DNA of 64,000 bases from Motacilla alba alba (GCF_015832195.1 NC_052033.1:1798001-1862000), one strand, 5' to 3'; shown: positions 15,001 to 27,953, counted from the stretch's first letter. Notes: generated from the sequence alone by a model not told the origin. Made by a program: numbers and translations.

Positions 15001-18000
15001 ACTTGGATTTGGTACTTAACCCACCTTCCAAGAGGGGGAAAAAACCCAAACTTTCATCTTCAAAAGCAGACAGAAGGGCAAAGCCAAAGGACAAGTAGGG
15101 CCTTGCTGGAAATGCCATCAACTCTCAACAAAAATATTAAGCAGTGCTCTGTGCACACTCAGTCCAAACGCTGAAAAGCAAAGAGGTGAGGGTGGAGAGC
15201 AGAGGCAGCACTGGACACTGGGGAAGGGCAGCAGCCCCCAGCACTGCTGATGCCCCCAACCCCTGTCCAGCAGCAGGCAAAGCAGAATAGCCATTCTAGT
15301 GCCATGAGGGTAAATGAAAATACAAAGGCTCCTTGGTGATCACTACTAATCAAGCTCCAACTGTTTCTGTATAGCTGCTGCCAACCATTTCACCGAGGAC
15401 TGAGATCTAGGAGCAGTTCTCTAACAACAGATCTTGAGCCAAGAGGTCTGAAACACCCACTTGATTCTAGAAACACCACTATGAACTAGCTTAAGAGTTA
15501 ATCTTGGCTGTTCCTCATCGACTACTGACTTTTTATCCAGCCTTGCAAAACCCCCAGCTCACTAGATTTCCACCTAAACTAACCCTTAAAACACTGGGTT
15601 ACTCAGTTTAGCTCCTCACATAAGTGAAACCAAATCAAACTTGAGTTACTCAATGCCAAATCGTGAGTTCCTAAGCATCCAATTTCACACATACACCAAA
15701 TAACCAATGTATTCTGGCTCTGCCTGAGAGTAATTTTCCCAGACAAATCTCTAGCTGTAACTGCACTGAGGAATGTCAAAAAGTTTTTCCACTGAGCAGC
15801 CAGGTCATGCTCTTGAGCCCTGGAAATGGTCAAATAGAGAAAGCACTGAGCACACACCAGGAAAACACCACCTGGCAGCACTAATGCTGCCTGTCTTACC
15901 CAGAGTCACCTTAGGGGAGAGTTTCTGTCACCTTTCCAACACCCACTGCCACATCAGAGCCCAGGAAACGCTTTGAAGATGAAAAGTGCTACTTATTTGC
16001 TAAGTATCCTTTATCAGCAGAAAAGCAGCACCATTTCTTACACCCAAATGATTCATACGCAAAGTTCTTTTATTCTCAAAGAAGTTCTATCCTTTCAAAA
16101 GTACGTAAAAAAAAAATCAGTCATGATGGAACTAATTCCAGCTCACCCTATTAGTGTATTTTACTGAGCAGAAGATTCATCATCCACTGACAAATGACAA
16201 CTGTACCCAGTCACTTCCACAGGAATAAGGTACCAGAGCTCCCAGCTCCAGGCTAAGAAAAATAGTTAAAAGCCTTAAGCTCCTCATCTTTTCAGCTGGT
16301 GATTAAATAGCCCTCTTCACTTGTCTGTCTCCAAAACCTTCCCTCACAAGCAGAAAAGCTAAAGGTTTTATACGCAGCAGTAAGAGCAAACCACTGAGAC
16401 TGTGTCTGATGTGTGCTGAATACAGAACCACACGGTACCACTGCTGCAGTTTCATTGTACAAAACCAATCCTGCTTAATGGACCAGGGGTATGGCTGTGC
16501 AGTTTCTCTTCAACTCAAGAGGCTGTAACCAGAGGCTGTGAAGTGATACCACTGCAAATGCAAGCTGAGCATGGTTTCCTTGTTCCTAATGTACTCCTGT
16601 GAATTTAATTTTTCCTGGCCTGGAAGCTACAGTAAGACACCAAGGGCTCCTGTCCTCTCCTGGCCTGCTCTGCTGCCAGTCCTTGGTCTCACCTCCTGCC
16701 AACAGCCTCTACACTGCCCATTCTTTCACACAGAGAGCAGCAGCACCAGCTGTTGAGGCAAGAAACAGAAGTCATGATTTTAAACACAATGGCAAAAGCA
16801 TGGAAAAAAAACAGCTCTGCAATCTCAAAGAAGCCTACCTACCTAGACTATCCAACATACATCATCAGGGAGCTGATTGTTCAAACTCTTTGAAAAACTG
16901 GACAGGTTATTTATGGTGTAGCTTGATGTGTCCCACTTTCAAGATTTCAGTATATGTGCACAAAAAGCTATTTGTATCTTGGCTTTCACCTTGTATATCC
17001 AAGCAACCTTGTTGCCAGCAGCTAACACAGCAAGCAAATCCAAAAACCCACCAAAACTACAGAGGCTCATCGAGATACTGGTCTAAGACACCACTTCCAC
17101 ACATTAACTTTTCTTTTGTTACATTTTAGATCAGCAGGTCAACAGGTCCACGGTGCACAATCCTATCTCACGGCACAGAAGCATCAATGCTCTTTAGCTT
17201 AAGTCTTCCCAGTAACCTGAACTGAACCCCAGCTCCCTGCAGTCACAGCTTCCCTGGTACAACCTGCACCTGACTGATGGACAAGGCTGAACAAAGCATA
17301 GAATTGATGCCATTTCTTTAAAAAGTAATCCAAAACATGTACAGAGATACAGATTTCTTAGTCTTCAAATCTGCCCACTCTCAACCCATGGTTTTGGCCT
17401 TGACCTACAGGTCATTCTGTGAGAGGAAGAAATTCCATGTGCAGGTACTTATTGGATCTGCCTCTCCATTAAGTTGCTCTAAACCCTAATACAATTAAGG
17501 ACAGAAAACAAAGATAACATCACCTGTCCTTCCCCTTACCTCTCCTGCAAATGCACATGTCCAACATAGTTATCAAATCCACCTCCAGCACCACTATATT
17601 TGTTTCTATCTACACCACATGCTGAAGATTCGAGCCCAGTAAATGTTCACAGTTTCCTCCAAGTGCATCCAATGCACAGCAGAAACACGACTCCAGCCCT
17701 TTCTTTTGGCCAGATGTGCAGTCAAACACAGGGGAGGTAACAATAACCCTGAAATGCACAGGAAGATATGCTTTCTATCCAAGTCTGTAAGTCTCCAACT
17801 GCACCAAGCTGGGCTGTGTGTACTCTGTACCACCACAGGCACAGGATCTTCTGAAATTCAGTCAGCACAGCCCAGAAACAGCATTAAAGCTAAAAGACAC
17901 CTGTCAACTTGAAACTCAGGCACATCTGAAAGTGCTGCAGTTATTACAGTAATCAGCAATCCCTAGCATCTTTACTGTCAAAACCACATGCTGTTCATAG

Positions 18001-21000
18001 TATTTGATGGTTTTAATCACCCCTAACAAGCATTACACCTCAAAGTTTCCTGCTCCCTTCACAGAAACATCTAACATTCAGAAAGAAAAAACCCTATCCC
18101 AGTCCCAGGATAAAACTCACTTTTGCTTAACTTCACAAATTCAAGTTAGCAGAATATTTTTGATTCAGACATAAACATGCACATTTCTATCTGGCAGCCT
18201 AAAAGCAAATGGAAGAAAGCCCAAATATTGCCATGGAGCCTCCCTCCAGGTTTGTTTTTTTCCCCTAGGAGTTAGCATTCTCATACCTTGCCACAGGTCT
18301 AAAGGTCTCAGGAATGGGACACACCAGCTACACAAGGTAGAGCCTGAGCTGAGTTACAGGTCAAGGACTCTGGAGAACTATGTAAAACGCAGAAGCTGAG
18401 CCATCATCTCACATCTCAGTTCCAGCACAGTCAGGACTGCCAACCTCAAAAGGAAGAACAAGGATTTCAGCTCAAATGATCAGCTCCTGTACTCAGGATG
18501 ACCTAAACACAGGTCCCTTTGGGCAAAGACCCTGCACATGGTGGGAGGTAACAGCAGAGTGGAAAAAATGAGGCAGGGTTTTCCTAAGTAGCATTTAGGA
18601 AGGTGTCATCACCTTCTGAGCCTTTGAAATCCCCCAAGCAATTAAACAGTCAAAGGAGAAGAGGCTTTTAGCTTTCCAAACACCAATTATTTCCCACACC
18701 AACACAGATGTTGAACATTAAAAATAATGTCTTTCCTCTGAAGACAGGAGAAGAGCTGAGGACAGCTGCCATAGGCAAGCAAGACCTTGTCCCAAAAAGC
18801 ATTTGTCAAAGCTGCTGCTATTTAACTTCAATGAAGAATCTTCAGCCAGAAAAGAAACTTTATAAAATTGCCTAGAGTCCCTTTTTTTTGCCAAAGTCTG
18901 CACCGGAGCAGCATTGCATCAGCAAATAAATTTGTATGAGAAAGCTGCAGCAAAATGTCTCACCCACACAGGTATTTCAGAGCCTGTCACGGGCATCGAT
19001 TGATTCCTTCTAAAGCTTTTAGTGCACATTAGTTTGTTTACTAGTCCTAAAAGCATTACTAATTTAGTTTGGGGTTTTTTTAAGCTACAGCAGCACAGCA
19101 GTGAAAGGGAGCACACCTTAGAAGAGAGCAAATCACAAACACTGCTTCTTAAGGACAGGCTTCTCTAATTTTAAAAATAACACTCCTGTCTACATTTGGA
19201 ATAATTATAATAAATGGCTTAGCCCAGATGGCCACTTTCAACTCCTGAATTACCAAATCACTCTGCACACAGTACACAAAGCAGTAACAGTGTACAATAT
19301 TTAGTACTCCTGAGACTTCCACACTGTGAATTGTGCCGGATTCCACTTTTGCAGTAAAATATTAATGATGATCCCCAAGTCTATATCACAAGAGCCAAAC
19401 AAATCAAAGTAAAATGGGGAATTGACCCAAGGGTACCTAACCTTGCAATGGATACCCACAGGATGGAAAGGTCACACATTAATTGGTTCTATATTATGCA
19501 GAACTGCAAAAATTCCAGTAAGCCTTTTCTCTTCTGTCTCTAACAGCTACAAAAATCAGGTGGTTTCAAAGAACCCCCTTGGGAGACTAACTGAAAAACA
19601 TCAGATGCAAGAAGAGGGTTAGATACAGCTTCCTCACGCAGTAAAACCCACTGGTAATAGTTCATGGGCAAGGGATTTGTGCGCTGCAACAGAACCAGAG
19701 TTTGGCTCTGTGGCCAGCATTTCCCAAAAAGGAACAGCGCAGACCAAAAAGGATCCTGCTATCCCTCTTCACTTGCCCAACGTGCCCACACTACACCACT
19801 GCACTTCCAGATGGCCAACACCTCACCAGGTTTGAAGATGGAAGATTTTTAAGGCTGTTTTCATGCCTCAGTTGTAAATAAGTTGCAGAGTCACTAGCCA
19901 GGATTAACATCTGAAGGGCACAGGCTGGTGGGCTGGGATCCCAGCAGGGAGGGCTCAGAGTGGCTCTGAATGGACAGAGGGAAAACACAGATCTTGAGGA
20001 TCTTCAGAAACTCCTCCCGTGACCTTGTATTAGATCCATGACTCAATATCTGAGGTCAGGAAATTACAGGAGCAAAGGGTAGAAAAGAACAGAAGGTCTG
20101 TGTGGGATGAAGCAGAGCTGAATTCATGGAGAGCCTTTTGGAAATAACATCAGATAATTTCCAGGTAATGAGTTTATCAGCCACCAGCTTATATCTGAGG
20201 AGTCCTGGTAGTTTGAATCTGTTTCCAAAGCAAAGCTGAATGAGGTAAGAGAGTCCTCTAAACTAAATCTTATTCTATACCTTACAAAAAAGGCTGTGAA
20301 AAACTTTTTTAAAATTGCACCTGGACTCTTAGAGCAAACCTGGGGTCCTGCCCTCACTCCCAGAGGCAGGCACAGGGAACTCAGGAGGCCTGGCCGGCTG
20401 AAGGCCTTCAGATAAGGTGCTGAAACACAACACCTGCACTTTCTATTTCCCCCAGCTGCACAAGAGGCCAAGCTGCCTTGCCCAGGCGTTATGAAAATGA
20501 AAGGTTGCAGAGAGCTCTGAGGCTTTCAGGGGAGAGGCAGGAGGAAGGGCAGCAGCATTTTAAAGTCCCCAGAGCTTGACTAATACCTGGTATGTTCAAG
20601 CATTCCCATAAAGTTCCCAAAGGCAGCTCAAGTGTGCAGTAGGAATGCTGAACTACAGCAGAGAGATCCTGAAATTAAAATTCAGCTGGGTCCCAAGAAC
20701 TCCTGATAATTTATTAGAAAAAGCATCAGCAGTTTATAGTACTTCCAAACCTGCCTTCCAAATTACCTCCAGAGATATGGCTTTAGCCAGCCAGAGGAAC
20801 TGCTCTGCAGACTTGTTGGGTCAGACAAGACACGGATGGCAAATATATTTGGAAAGGGAAGCTTTCTCCTTCCAGGTGTGCTTAGGTTTTACAATACTCA
20901 GCAACAGTGATTTCCTAGTGTCTTAAATGGGTGATATGGCCATGGAGAGCAGGAAAAGAGCACTTGAAGCCAGAGAGAAAGAAATCCTGGCTCTTTTTTT

Positions 21001-23586
21001 TTTCTCATTATTGTTATGCTGCTAATGACTATCAAGAGGGGAACCAAAGGCAGGAATGTGCTCACATATACAATTCTTGGAGGAGGTGGTGGGGCTTTGC
21101 ACCAACTGCTAAGCTCTATCTCAAGAGAAAGTTTCTATTACTGACTAGCATCAGTAATTGTGTGCCTGGGTTTAAGTGGCATTCTGCCACTTAAAAGATC
21201 TGCCGCTTGAAAGAGCAACAGCAAGTGTTGAACTTCCAGAAGCAACAGCAAAAATTACTGGACAACCTAAATAAAAAAACCCCCCAAACTGTCCAAGAAA
21301 AGCCAGGAAAGCTCGAGGATTATTAATTGGGTACAGAAAGCAGCTTTTGACCTTTGCACTGGAAGCCAAAGGTGCTGTTTCGCTGGACTCAAAATTTCCA
21401 ACAGCTTTATTTCTCCCTCAGTTACAACACTGGCTCTATCCGATACACACACCAGGATTCCCAGATCCTGAAGCACCTGACAAACAGGAGGTAAACAGGC
21501 AGCCAGCCTTCTGTGTGGAATCAGGATCGGATACACTAAATAGACACACAAAAGCCCCGGTCCCAAGAGCACCTTCACCCTCTGGCCATTTCAGATTTAA
21601 GGGAAATAAAAGAGAGCAACAAGCATTCTCTGGGGGCCAGGGCTGAGCTGTCACCAGGACAGGTTAATGTTTTAAGGACATCAAACAAGACCCTTACAGC
21701 CAAAGATGCCAGAGAGTCAGGCACAGCCAAAAGATGTACCTGTAGGCAACAGCACCAAAAAGCCAACAAACTTCAGACCCAGGATAATCATATAATTCCT
21801 ATGGTTTGTACCAGCATGGACAATGACAAGCTTGTCAGGCTTACCTGGCTAGTTCTCACACATCAGTGGAACCCAAAGGAGGCTGGGTCAGCAGACGGCT
21901 AAAAAACCCAATTATAACCACAAAACCATGATCAGTCCCACTGCATGTTTCCAGTGGCGTCAGGTTTGTTTTCAGCAACCCCAAACTGCAGTGCAGACTG
22001 TACACAATGCCTCTCAATTTGGTTAGTGGGCAGCTTTCCAGAAAAAAAAAAAAAAATCAATAGAAGTACACCTAAATTTCTCTAGCACTCAGGAAACTTC
22101 TCCCCAGGGTCCATTACCCGAGTGGTAAAGGCACCTACACCAGGGCAGCAGCACTAAAAGGGAAAACAGACAGACTGTTTATTTACATAAGTGTCTTTGA
22201 TTTCTGATCCTCCTCAGTCCAGCTTTTTCTAACACTGCAATGGGTGCAGTTACCAAGTGGCTGAAGTGAAGTGAAGCGAGAGCTAATACTTCTGGATTTA
22301 GGAACCCAACAGCACCAACTAAATCTGTGTTTACTCACCCAAATGGAGGTGGCTTTGTTTAGATGCTGAAAACCAAACTCAACTCGGGACACATTTTTGC
22401 TGCAACAACACATGAAGATTTTACTGGAAGGCTGCAGTGACTGAATTAAGTTTCTCTAGAGAAAAGAGGTGGGTTTTTTTTAAGGTAGAAATACATCATG
22501 TGGTAGTATCTTTTCAGAATACCTGTTTTCGTTTTTCCTTATCTCCAAGCAGTCACGTGTCTAATGACACTACCACCTAAATTTAGCTCATTCTGTAGCA
22601 CTGGCAATCCTAGCGATGCCTTTAAGACTGCAACACACCTTTCTTCCTCTCAGTCTCCCCTCTCTCCTTCAGCGTGTGGGGCCGTTTCTGGACCAGCAAA
22701 GCAGACGGGTCTCCAGCAGCCTCCTGCTTTCCACTGCCAGCCCAGAGGAGCAGGGGGAGCCTGCAGGGACAGTGCAGCCACCCGTTCTGCTCGGCGCAAC
22801 GCCCATCCCTGGCAGCCCCTTTGTGCTCTATTACAGTGCCCCCCTCGCCCGCTTTTGTCTCTGAACTGTCAGTCAGCCTGGGCTAAAACCCCAGGCCACA
22901 CCAACTTTGGGAAGTGGGAATATTCCAAGGCAGACGTACACCTTGTGGCTCGTCAGATATAATTAAGATGCCACAGATTTACGTGCAACTCATCAGCAAG
23001 GGGTAAACGCTCACGTAAACAAGGGCAGATCCAAACCGTGTTTGCTTCCTGCTGAAATCTTTATCCAGGGGTGGTTTCCCTGCTCAACTGCTGACTCCCC
23101 AAGAACAGGCGGTGACGACACCGTTCAATAAAGGCTGAGACACTGGCCTACAACTCCAGCAAGTAAGAGCAGTCTGGAAGTTCGCTCAAATCACCTTCAC
23201 AGGCCCTCTTCTCCTTATGCCAGCAAGCCCCAGCGCCTCAGCAGAGCAGCCGTGCTCTGCCATCAGCGCAAGGCAGCGGCAGCATCCATGCCGGGCCACC
23301 ACAGGGAGCGTGATGAAGGAAGGGAAGGGGATTTCACTCTCCGGACAATACCGTGCCCCTGCCCCGCTCCGGCCGCTCGCTGCACGGGCGGGCGAGGACG
23401 GCCGTCACGGGGGAAACGGGGCAGCAACCTCCGGCTCGGGAGCCTCCAACGCACCGACCCCGCAGGCCGCGCAGGCCCTGCCCCGGGAGGCCTCCAAGGC
23501 GGCGCCCCGGTCGTGCAGGCGGCGCCAGCCCCCCGGGGAGGGACCCGGGCCCGTGCAGGCCGCGGGCCGCCCCCCGCCCCGGTTAC
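1..23586 (-). other. UBE2O: UBE2O intron 1 (partial, runs off left edge)
   Basis: This stretch follows the splice donor of UBE2O coding exon 1 on the minus strand, and the next expected exon was not found in any frame. It is AT-richer than the rest of the window. It holds only short open frames in all six frames, scattered A-runs (for example near 250-275 and 22046-22058) and short simple repeats. I recognise no exon, RNA gene or intact transposable element. A first intron longer than 23 kb is normal for this gene in vertebrates. The assignment is by position and strand, not by internal signal. Confidence 0.75.
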
Positions 23587-23964
23587 CTTGGTCTCCTTGA
23601 CGTGCTGCTTGATGCCCTCCGGGTACCACTGCACCCGCACGTAGCCCCGCCGCAGCGGGCTGGCGCGGCCCTCCTCCCCGCCGCCGGCCCCAGGGCCGCC
23701 CGACTCGGAGCCGCCCGAGCTGGCGGCGCCGCCGGCCGCGGTCCCGCGCCCGCCCTCCTCAGAGTCCTCCTCCGAGTCCTCGCCGTGGATGAGGCGCACC
23801 AGGCCGAAGCGCACGGAGCCGCGGTAGCGGCCCGACACCAGGTCGTGGGAGAACAGGAGGCGCTGGGAGCCGCCCGGCGGGGCGGAGAGGGGCAGCGCGG
23901 CGGGAGGAGCCGGGGGTGCCGGTGCCGGCGCTGCCGGTGCCCCCTCCTCGGGCTGTTCCGCCAT
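23587..23964 (-). CDS. UBE2O: UBE2O coding exon 1 (N-terminal 126 residues)
   Basis: UBE2O is a large E2/E3 hybrid ubiquitin-conjugating enzyme that ubiquitinates orphan ribosomal and other basic proteins, notably during erythroid maturation. This exon gives only the N-terminus; the catalytic UBC domain lies far downstream, outside the window. The start codon is at 23964. After an Ala/Pro-rich low-complexity leader (about residues 1-30) come blocks closely matching vertebrate UBE2O: SQRLLFSHDLVSGRYRGSV, FGLVRLIHGEDSEED, and RRGYVRVQWYPEG ending in HVKETK. An acidic Glu/Asp stretch and a Gly/Ser linker (about 63-97) separate them. The exon is 378 nt and ends in phase 0 at a GTAACC donor (23586-23581), which is weak beyond GTAA. 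It sits in a CpG island on the strand opposite AANAT, so the two genes diverge. The family call is very secure; the exact start rests on similarity and on being the first ATG of the conserved frame. Confidence 0.95.
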
Positions 23965-24205
23965 GGCGCCGGTGAGCGGGAGCGCGCGGCCGGCAGGAGG
24001 GGGAGGGCAGGGGAGGGGCGGCAAGTAACGGCCCAGGGGCGGGGCCAGAGCGGGACACGCCCACAGCGGACACGGACCACGCCCACTGGGGTGGGGCGAG
24101 GGATGGGGCGGGGCCGAGGCGGGGCCGGGGCGGGGGCGGCGGGGCTGGGCTGCGTTACCGGCCCCGGGGCGGGGCGGCTGCTTCGGCTGCTGAGCCCCGG
24201 GAACG
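23965..24205 (-). promoter_or_regulatory. UBE2O: UBE2O 5' UTR and CpG-island promoter
   Basis: This interval lies directly upstream of the UBE2O start codon on the minus strand. It is extremely GC- and CpG-rich and has several GC-box (Sp1-type) runs, for example GGGGCGGGGCC at 24036-24046 and further copies near 24104-24135. I see no TATA box. This fits a housekeeping CpG-island promoter. The CpG-rich zone also covers exon 1 and the start of the intron, to about 23200. The transcription start cannot be fixed from sequence alone. Confidence 0.7.
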
Positions 24206-24212
24206 GGGATTG

Positions 24213-24450
24213 CATCATCGCCCCAGCGATGGGCACTGCATCGCCCCAGCGATGGGCCCTGCATCGCCCCCAGCGATGGGCCCTGCATCGCCCCCAGCGA
24301 TGGGCACTGCATCGCCCCAGCGATGGGCCCTGCATCGCCCCCAGCGATGGGCACCGCATCGCCCCCAGCGATGGGCACTGCATCGCCCCCAGGGATGGGG
24401 CACTGCATCGCCCCCAGGGATGGGCACTGCATCGCACCCAGCGATGGGGG
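24213..24450. repeat. 24-bp minisatellite upstream of UBE2O
   Basis: About ten tandem copies of a 23-25 bp unit, roughly GATGGGCACTGCATCGCCCC plus AGC, with single-base variants. The array lies about 250 bp upstream of the UBE2O start codon. It lacks stops in several frames, so long open frames of GCC-rich sequence appear on both strands. These are repeat artefacts, not genes. Confidence 0.9.
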
Positions 24451-24519
24451 GCTGCGCTGCGCCACTGGCCCCAGGAATGGGGGGGCTGCATCCTCCTCTG
24501 ACCCCCAGGGGTGTGGGGC

Positions 24520-24760
24520 TGCTCTGCATTATCCCCAAGGATGAGGGGCACTGCATCATCATCCCCAGGGATGGGGGGCTGCACTGCATCGTTCTCTGGT
24601 CCCCGGGAAAGGGGGGGCTGCTCTGCATCGTTCTCTGACCCCCAGGGATGGGGGGCTGCTCTGAATTATCCCCAAGGATGAGGGGCACTGCATCATCATC
24701 CCCAGGGATGGGGGGCTTCACAGCATTGTTCTCTGATCCCCGGGGATGGGGGGCTCTGCT
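24520..24760. repeat. 137-bp higher-order repeat in the same array
   Basis: A block beginning TTATCCCCAAGGATGAGGGG at 24529 recurs at 24666, an offset of 137 bp. The similarity continues through the CATCATCATCCCC and GTTCTCTG stretches of each copy. The unit is built from the same GATGGGG...CTGCATC motif as the neighbouring 24-bp array, so it looks like a higher-order duplication within one expanding minisatellite. Confidence 0.75.
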
Positions 24761-24860
24761 GCACCATCCCACAAACCCAGGGATTTGGAAGGGGAGGCTG
24801 CATTGCATCGTCCCCAGGGATGGAGGAACCTGCACTGCATCACCCCCTGGTCCCCGGAGA

Positions 24861-25082
24861 TGGGGGGGGCTGCACTGCATTGTCCCTGAGCCCCAGGGAT
24901 GGGGGCACACTGCACTGCATTGTCCCTGAGCCCCAGGGATGGGGGCACACTGCACTGCATTGTCCCTGAGCCCCAGGGATGGGGGCACACTGCACTGCAT
25001 TGTCCCTGAGCCCCAGGGATGGGGGCACAGTGCACTGCATTGTCCCTGAGCCCCAGGGATGGGGGCACAGTGCTCTGCATCA
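24861..25082. repeat. 40-bp minisatellite, about five near-identical copies
   Basis: A 40-bp unit containing GGGGGCACACTGCACTGCAT followed by TGTCCCTGAGCCCCAGGGAT repeats in exact register at 24901, 24941, 24981, 25021 and 25061, with a partial copy before. Differences are one or two bases per unit (CACAC versus CACAG, TGCACT versus TGCTCT). Such homogeneity implies recent expansion or ongoing exchange. Confidence 0.92.
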
Positions 25083-27275
25083 TCCCCCAGTTCTCGGTCT
25101 CTGCGGGCTGCCCTGCATCACCTCCCGCTCCCCAGTGACAGGGGCTGTGCTGTTTACAGACCCCTCTGCCTGGGCACAGCTGGGGGTCCATCCTGGCACT
25201 GGGCACACTGCTCGATGCTGGGAGCTGCTCTCCAGCTGACATCAAAGCCTGGTCTTGCTTTTCATGGCTCCTGGAAGCCCTCATTAGGGTGTGCAAATGA
25301 GCAGAATATTTGGCTTCGTTGACTAAGGATTTTTCCCCTCTGTCTGCAGAGATTTTGTAAACAGAAAAGTTTTTTTTTTGAGCAGGTCCTGCTGCTCTGG
25401 CAGGCAAAGGACTAAAGGAATCCAAAATAGCCTTCACTGCCTATCTTTTACCACAACACATCCTGCGTCTTCTCTCCCTAGACCTTCCTGCCTGTGCAGC
25501 GCTGGCTTGAATATCAAGAAAATGCCTGAAATCCTCAGCCTAATTTGTTCTCTTGCAGAAAAAAGCCCAGGAGCAGCAGAGCAGCGTATTCCCTCTAGTC
25601 CTCTCCCTCTCAGACTGCTCTGCCTTGGCTGGATCAACCAGCTGGCTTTCAGTCCACCTTTCAAGGTTTCTCCTTTTAGGAAAAGCAACCAGGATAAAGG
25701 TCTCACCTCCTAGATTCTAGAAGCCTCTCCTCAAGAATGGGATTTTCCAATCTTGCAAATGGCCCTGCGGCCCTGGGAAGCAGCTGAGAAGATGCTGGGC
25801 AGGCAGTGTGTGGGTGATGGGTGCACTGGGAGCTCTGCCCAGCTCCTCACTACCCTGGCTGTGGGTGGCGGGGCAGCAGGATGCTGGGAGGGATGGAGAA
25901 GTACAAACTATCCCTGTCCTGCCTCCAAATCAGAGAGCTGCAGGCAGTGAAGGCCTCCAGCCCCTGTCTGCTCCCAGGCCAAGCCAGCCTCCACCCCAGC
26001 ATTTAATCACTCCCCACAGCATCCCGTTAATCAGAAAGGCAATGTGTTAATGTGATTCCTCGCTGGGGCATTTTTGGCTCCAACCCCAGGGATAAGAAAC
26101 AGAATAGAGCTAAAAGGGACCATTGGGTGGCTAAATAGCAGCATGGCCCACAGGGAAAGGCAGTTTAAATATCCACCCAGTGCAACCGTGGGTTTGCAGC
26201 TGTTTCCAGGGGTGTGCTCCTGGGAATATAAACATGCATCCACATGCCCTGACCTCTGTGGACGAGCTGTAGGGTTGATAGGCAGCAGGTTGATAGGGGT
26301 TGATTCAGAACTTCTAGAGCAGGAGTGCCTCTGGAATGAGGATTTCACCCTCTGAGCATCACTGTGCTGGAGGGGGAGTAGGACACATCTCCCCAGGGCG
26401 TTCACCCAGCCCACCTGGAGCTGTGGACAAGATACCAACCCCTCTCCCTCTGCAGCCAGGGAGGACTGTGCCTTTGTGGAAGCAGAATCAGGCCTTTGAG
26501 AAAGGCAGAAGGTGCCCTTTGGCTTCATTTAATCTGATGCCATGTCTTCTCAAGGTTTTAAAGCCGAGCTTTATCCAGCACAGTGATGCTCCTCATCATC
26601 TCCTTAATGTACATTGCAACAGCCACTAATAAAATATAGATACAGTAATGGGCACAATCATGTGTGGAGATGGAAACTGTCCCTCTTCAGGGCAATTATG
26701 TGCTGAAGAGCAGTGGTGGGGTTTCAGGTAGCCACAAATAGCCACGAAAACAATCACATTATACCCCTGATCGGGCTCACGGCAGGGGGACTATAATGGG
26801 GACAAGTCAGGGCTGTTTGCTCGTTAGCAGGGTGTGTTTTTGCACTCTGATCCCTGCTGGAGCTCTGATATGCTTCCATCAGGAAGTGCCACTGAAGGAG
26901 GACTGATTGCTTTTTTTAGGACACAACAGCCCAGGGCCTTGGCTGTCACAACATGGACGGCCTGCAGATTTTACAGTGCCTGGGTGTCAAAATGAGCCTC
27001 TCCTACTTAACATCACTATTCAGATGTCCACTGAGGCACCTCTGCAAGTCCACAGCACCCAGCAAAGCACTCAGGACTTGTGCAAAGTGACACATGCCAA
27101 GCAGCCTCCCGGCCCCGTTTAGGGACAATTCTTGCTGGGAAGGCTGTTTTGGGAAGGGATGGCCTTTACTCTGCAGGAGAACATCCTCCCTGGAACCAAG
27201 CTGTCCCTGTGATCTAACCACCTTATGGCACTTAGGTTAGATCACCAGCATCTCCCTGCTGAGCTACTGCTGCCC
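25083..27275. other. UBE2O-AANAT intergenic sequence, no gene seen
   Basis: There are only short chance open frames, with no recognisable protein, RNA gene or intact element. Base composition falls back to about average after the minisatellite array. A poly-T run sits near 25370. Confidence 0.6.
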
Positions 27276-27556
27276 AGAGGGCGTGTCAGAATGCCTGGAG
27301 GGTGCCAGAATACCCAGAAGGTGCCAAGATGCCCAGCAGATGCCCAGGATAGCCCTTATCTCCCTGTAGAGATACTGCTGAAAAGCAAGCCCTGGCCTTC
27401 CTCCTTGGGCCTCTCCCAGGGCCTCTTCGCTCAGGGTTTAAGGGGCAGGTGCTGGGGTGCCCACAGGGTGCTGGGGGGACTGCCAGGTACTGGAGGTACC
27501 CACAGGATACAAGGAGGTGTGGCAGGTGCTAAAGATGCCAGCAGGGTACCATCATC
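27276..27556. repeat. Degenerate GGTGCC/GATGCC minisatellite-like sequence
   Basis: Loose tandem variants of GGTGCCAGAATACCC, GGTGCCAAGATGCCC and GGTGCTGGGG-type words recur from about 27285 to 27350 and again from 27445 to 27550. Similar GGTGCCGGGGTGTCC words resume after the LTR-like insert at 27.9 kb, so one tract seems to have been split by the insertion. Confidence 0.5.
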
Positions 27557-27558
27557 TC

Positions 27559-27892
27559 TGTTGGGGTGCACGAGACCGAGAGTATTTTGGACCTTATTAG
27601 CACAAGAGATTTGATAGACAAGACGCCTTGGCAAAACCAAATGGAACTTTAAAAATTAGATCTAGGTAGCAAGAAGATTTAATCAGACAGGTTTACCAGA
27701 AAAAGAAAATCCTATTAAACTCTGCAAGCAAGAGATGTTGCAATATGCATAAGTTTGTGTATGTGATTTTAACCTAATCATTGTAGTACACATTACTGGT
27801 CTCCCTGAAATAGTATATAAGCGTTTGCATCCCACAATAAAATCGGATTCTGATCACCAAGTCAGTGTCCCCGCCTCTCTCCATCGCCGACA
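27559..27892 (+). mobile_element. Solo-LTR-like element of an endogenous retrovirus (plus orientation)
   Basis: An AT-rich island of about 334 bp begins TGTTGGGG and ends in CA. It is set in GC-rich minisatellite sequence. A TATA box (TATATAA, 27814-27820) is followed by a polyadenylation signal (AATAAA, 27836-27841) only 16 bp on, then a GC-rich tail. A very short interval between TATA and poly(A) signal is typical of avian alpharetrovirus-like and ERVK-type LTRs. No retroviral coding sequence follows, so it would be a solo LTR. I could not find a perfect target-site duplication, so both ends are provisional. Confidence 0.5.
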
Positions 27893-27953
27893 GATGTCTG
27901 CTGGGTGTTGGGGATATCTGCCGGGCTCCGGGCTGCCCACAGGGCCTGGGATG

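Noticed and set aside
1..23200. Nested genes or further UBE2O exons in the long left-hand stretch
   Set aside because: Open frames are all short, and none shows the conserved UBE2O sequence that should follow HVKETK or any other known protein. No tRNA, snRNA or snoRNA structure was recognised.
23263..24638. Open frames of 400, 382, 333 and 142 residues around the UBE2O promoter
   Set aside because: All but the 126-residue UBE2O exon 1 part come from CpG-island and minisatellite translation on both strands. They run through the splice donor or into tandem repeats.
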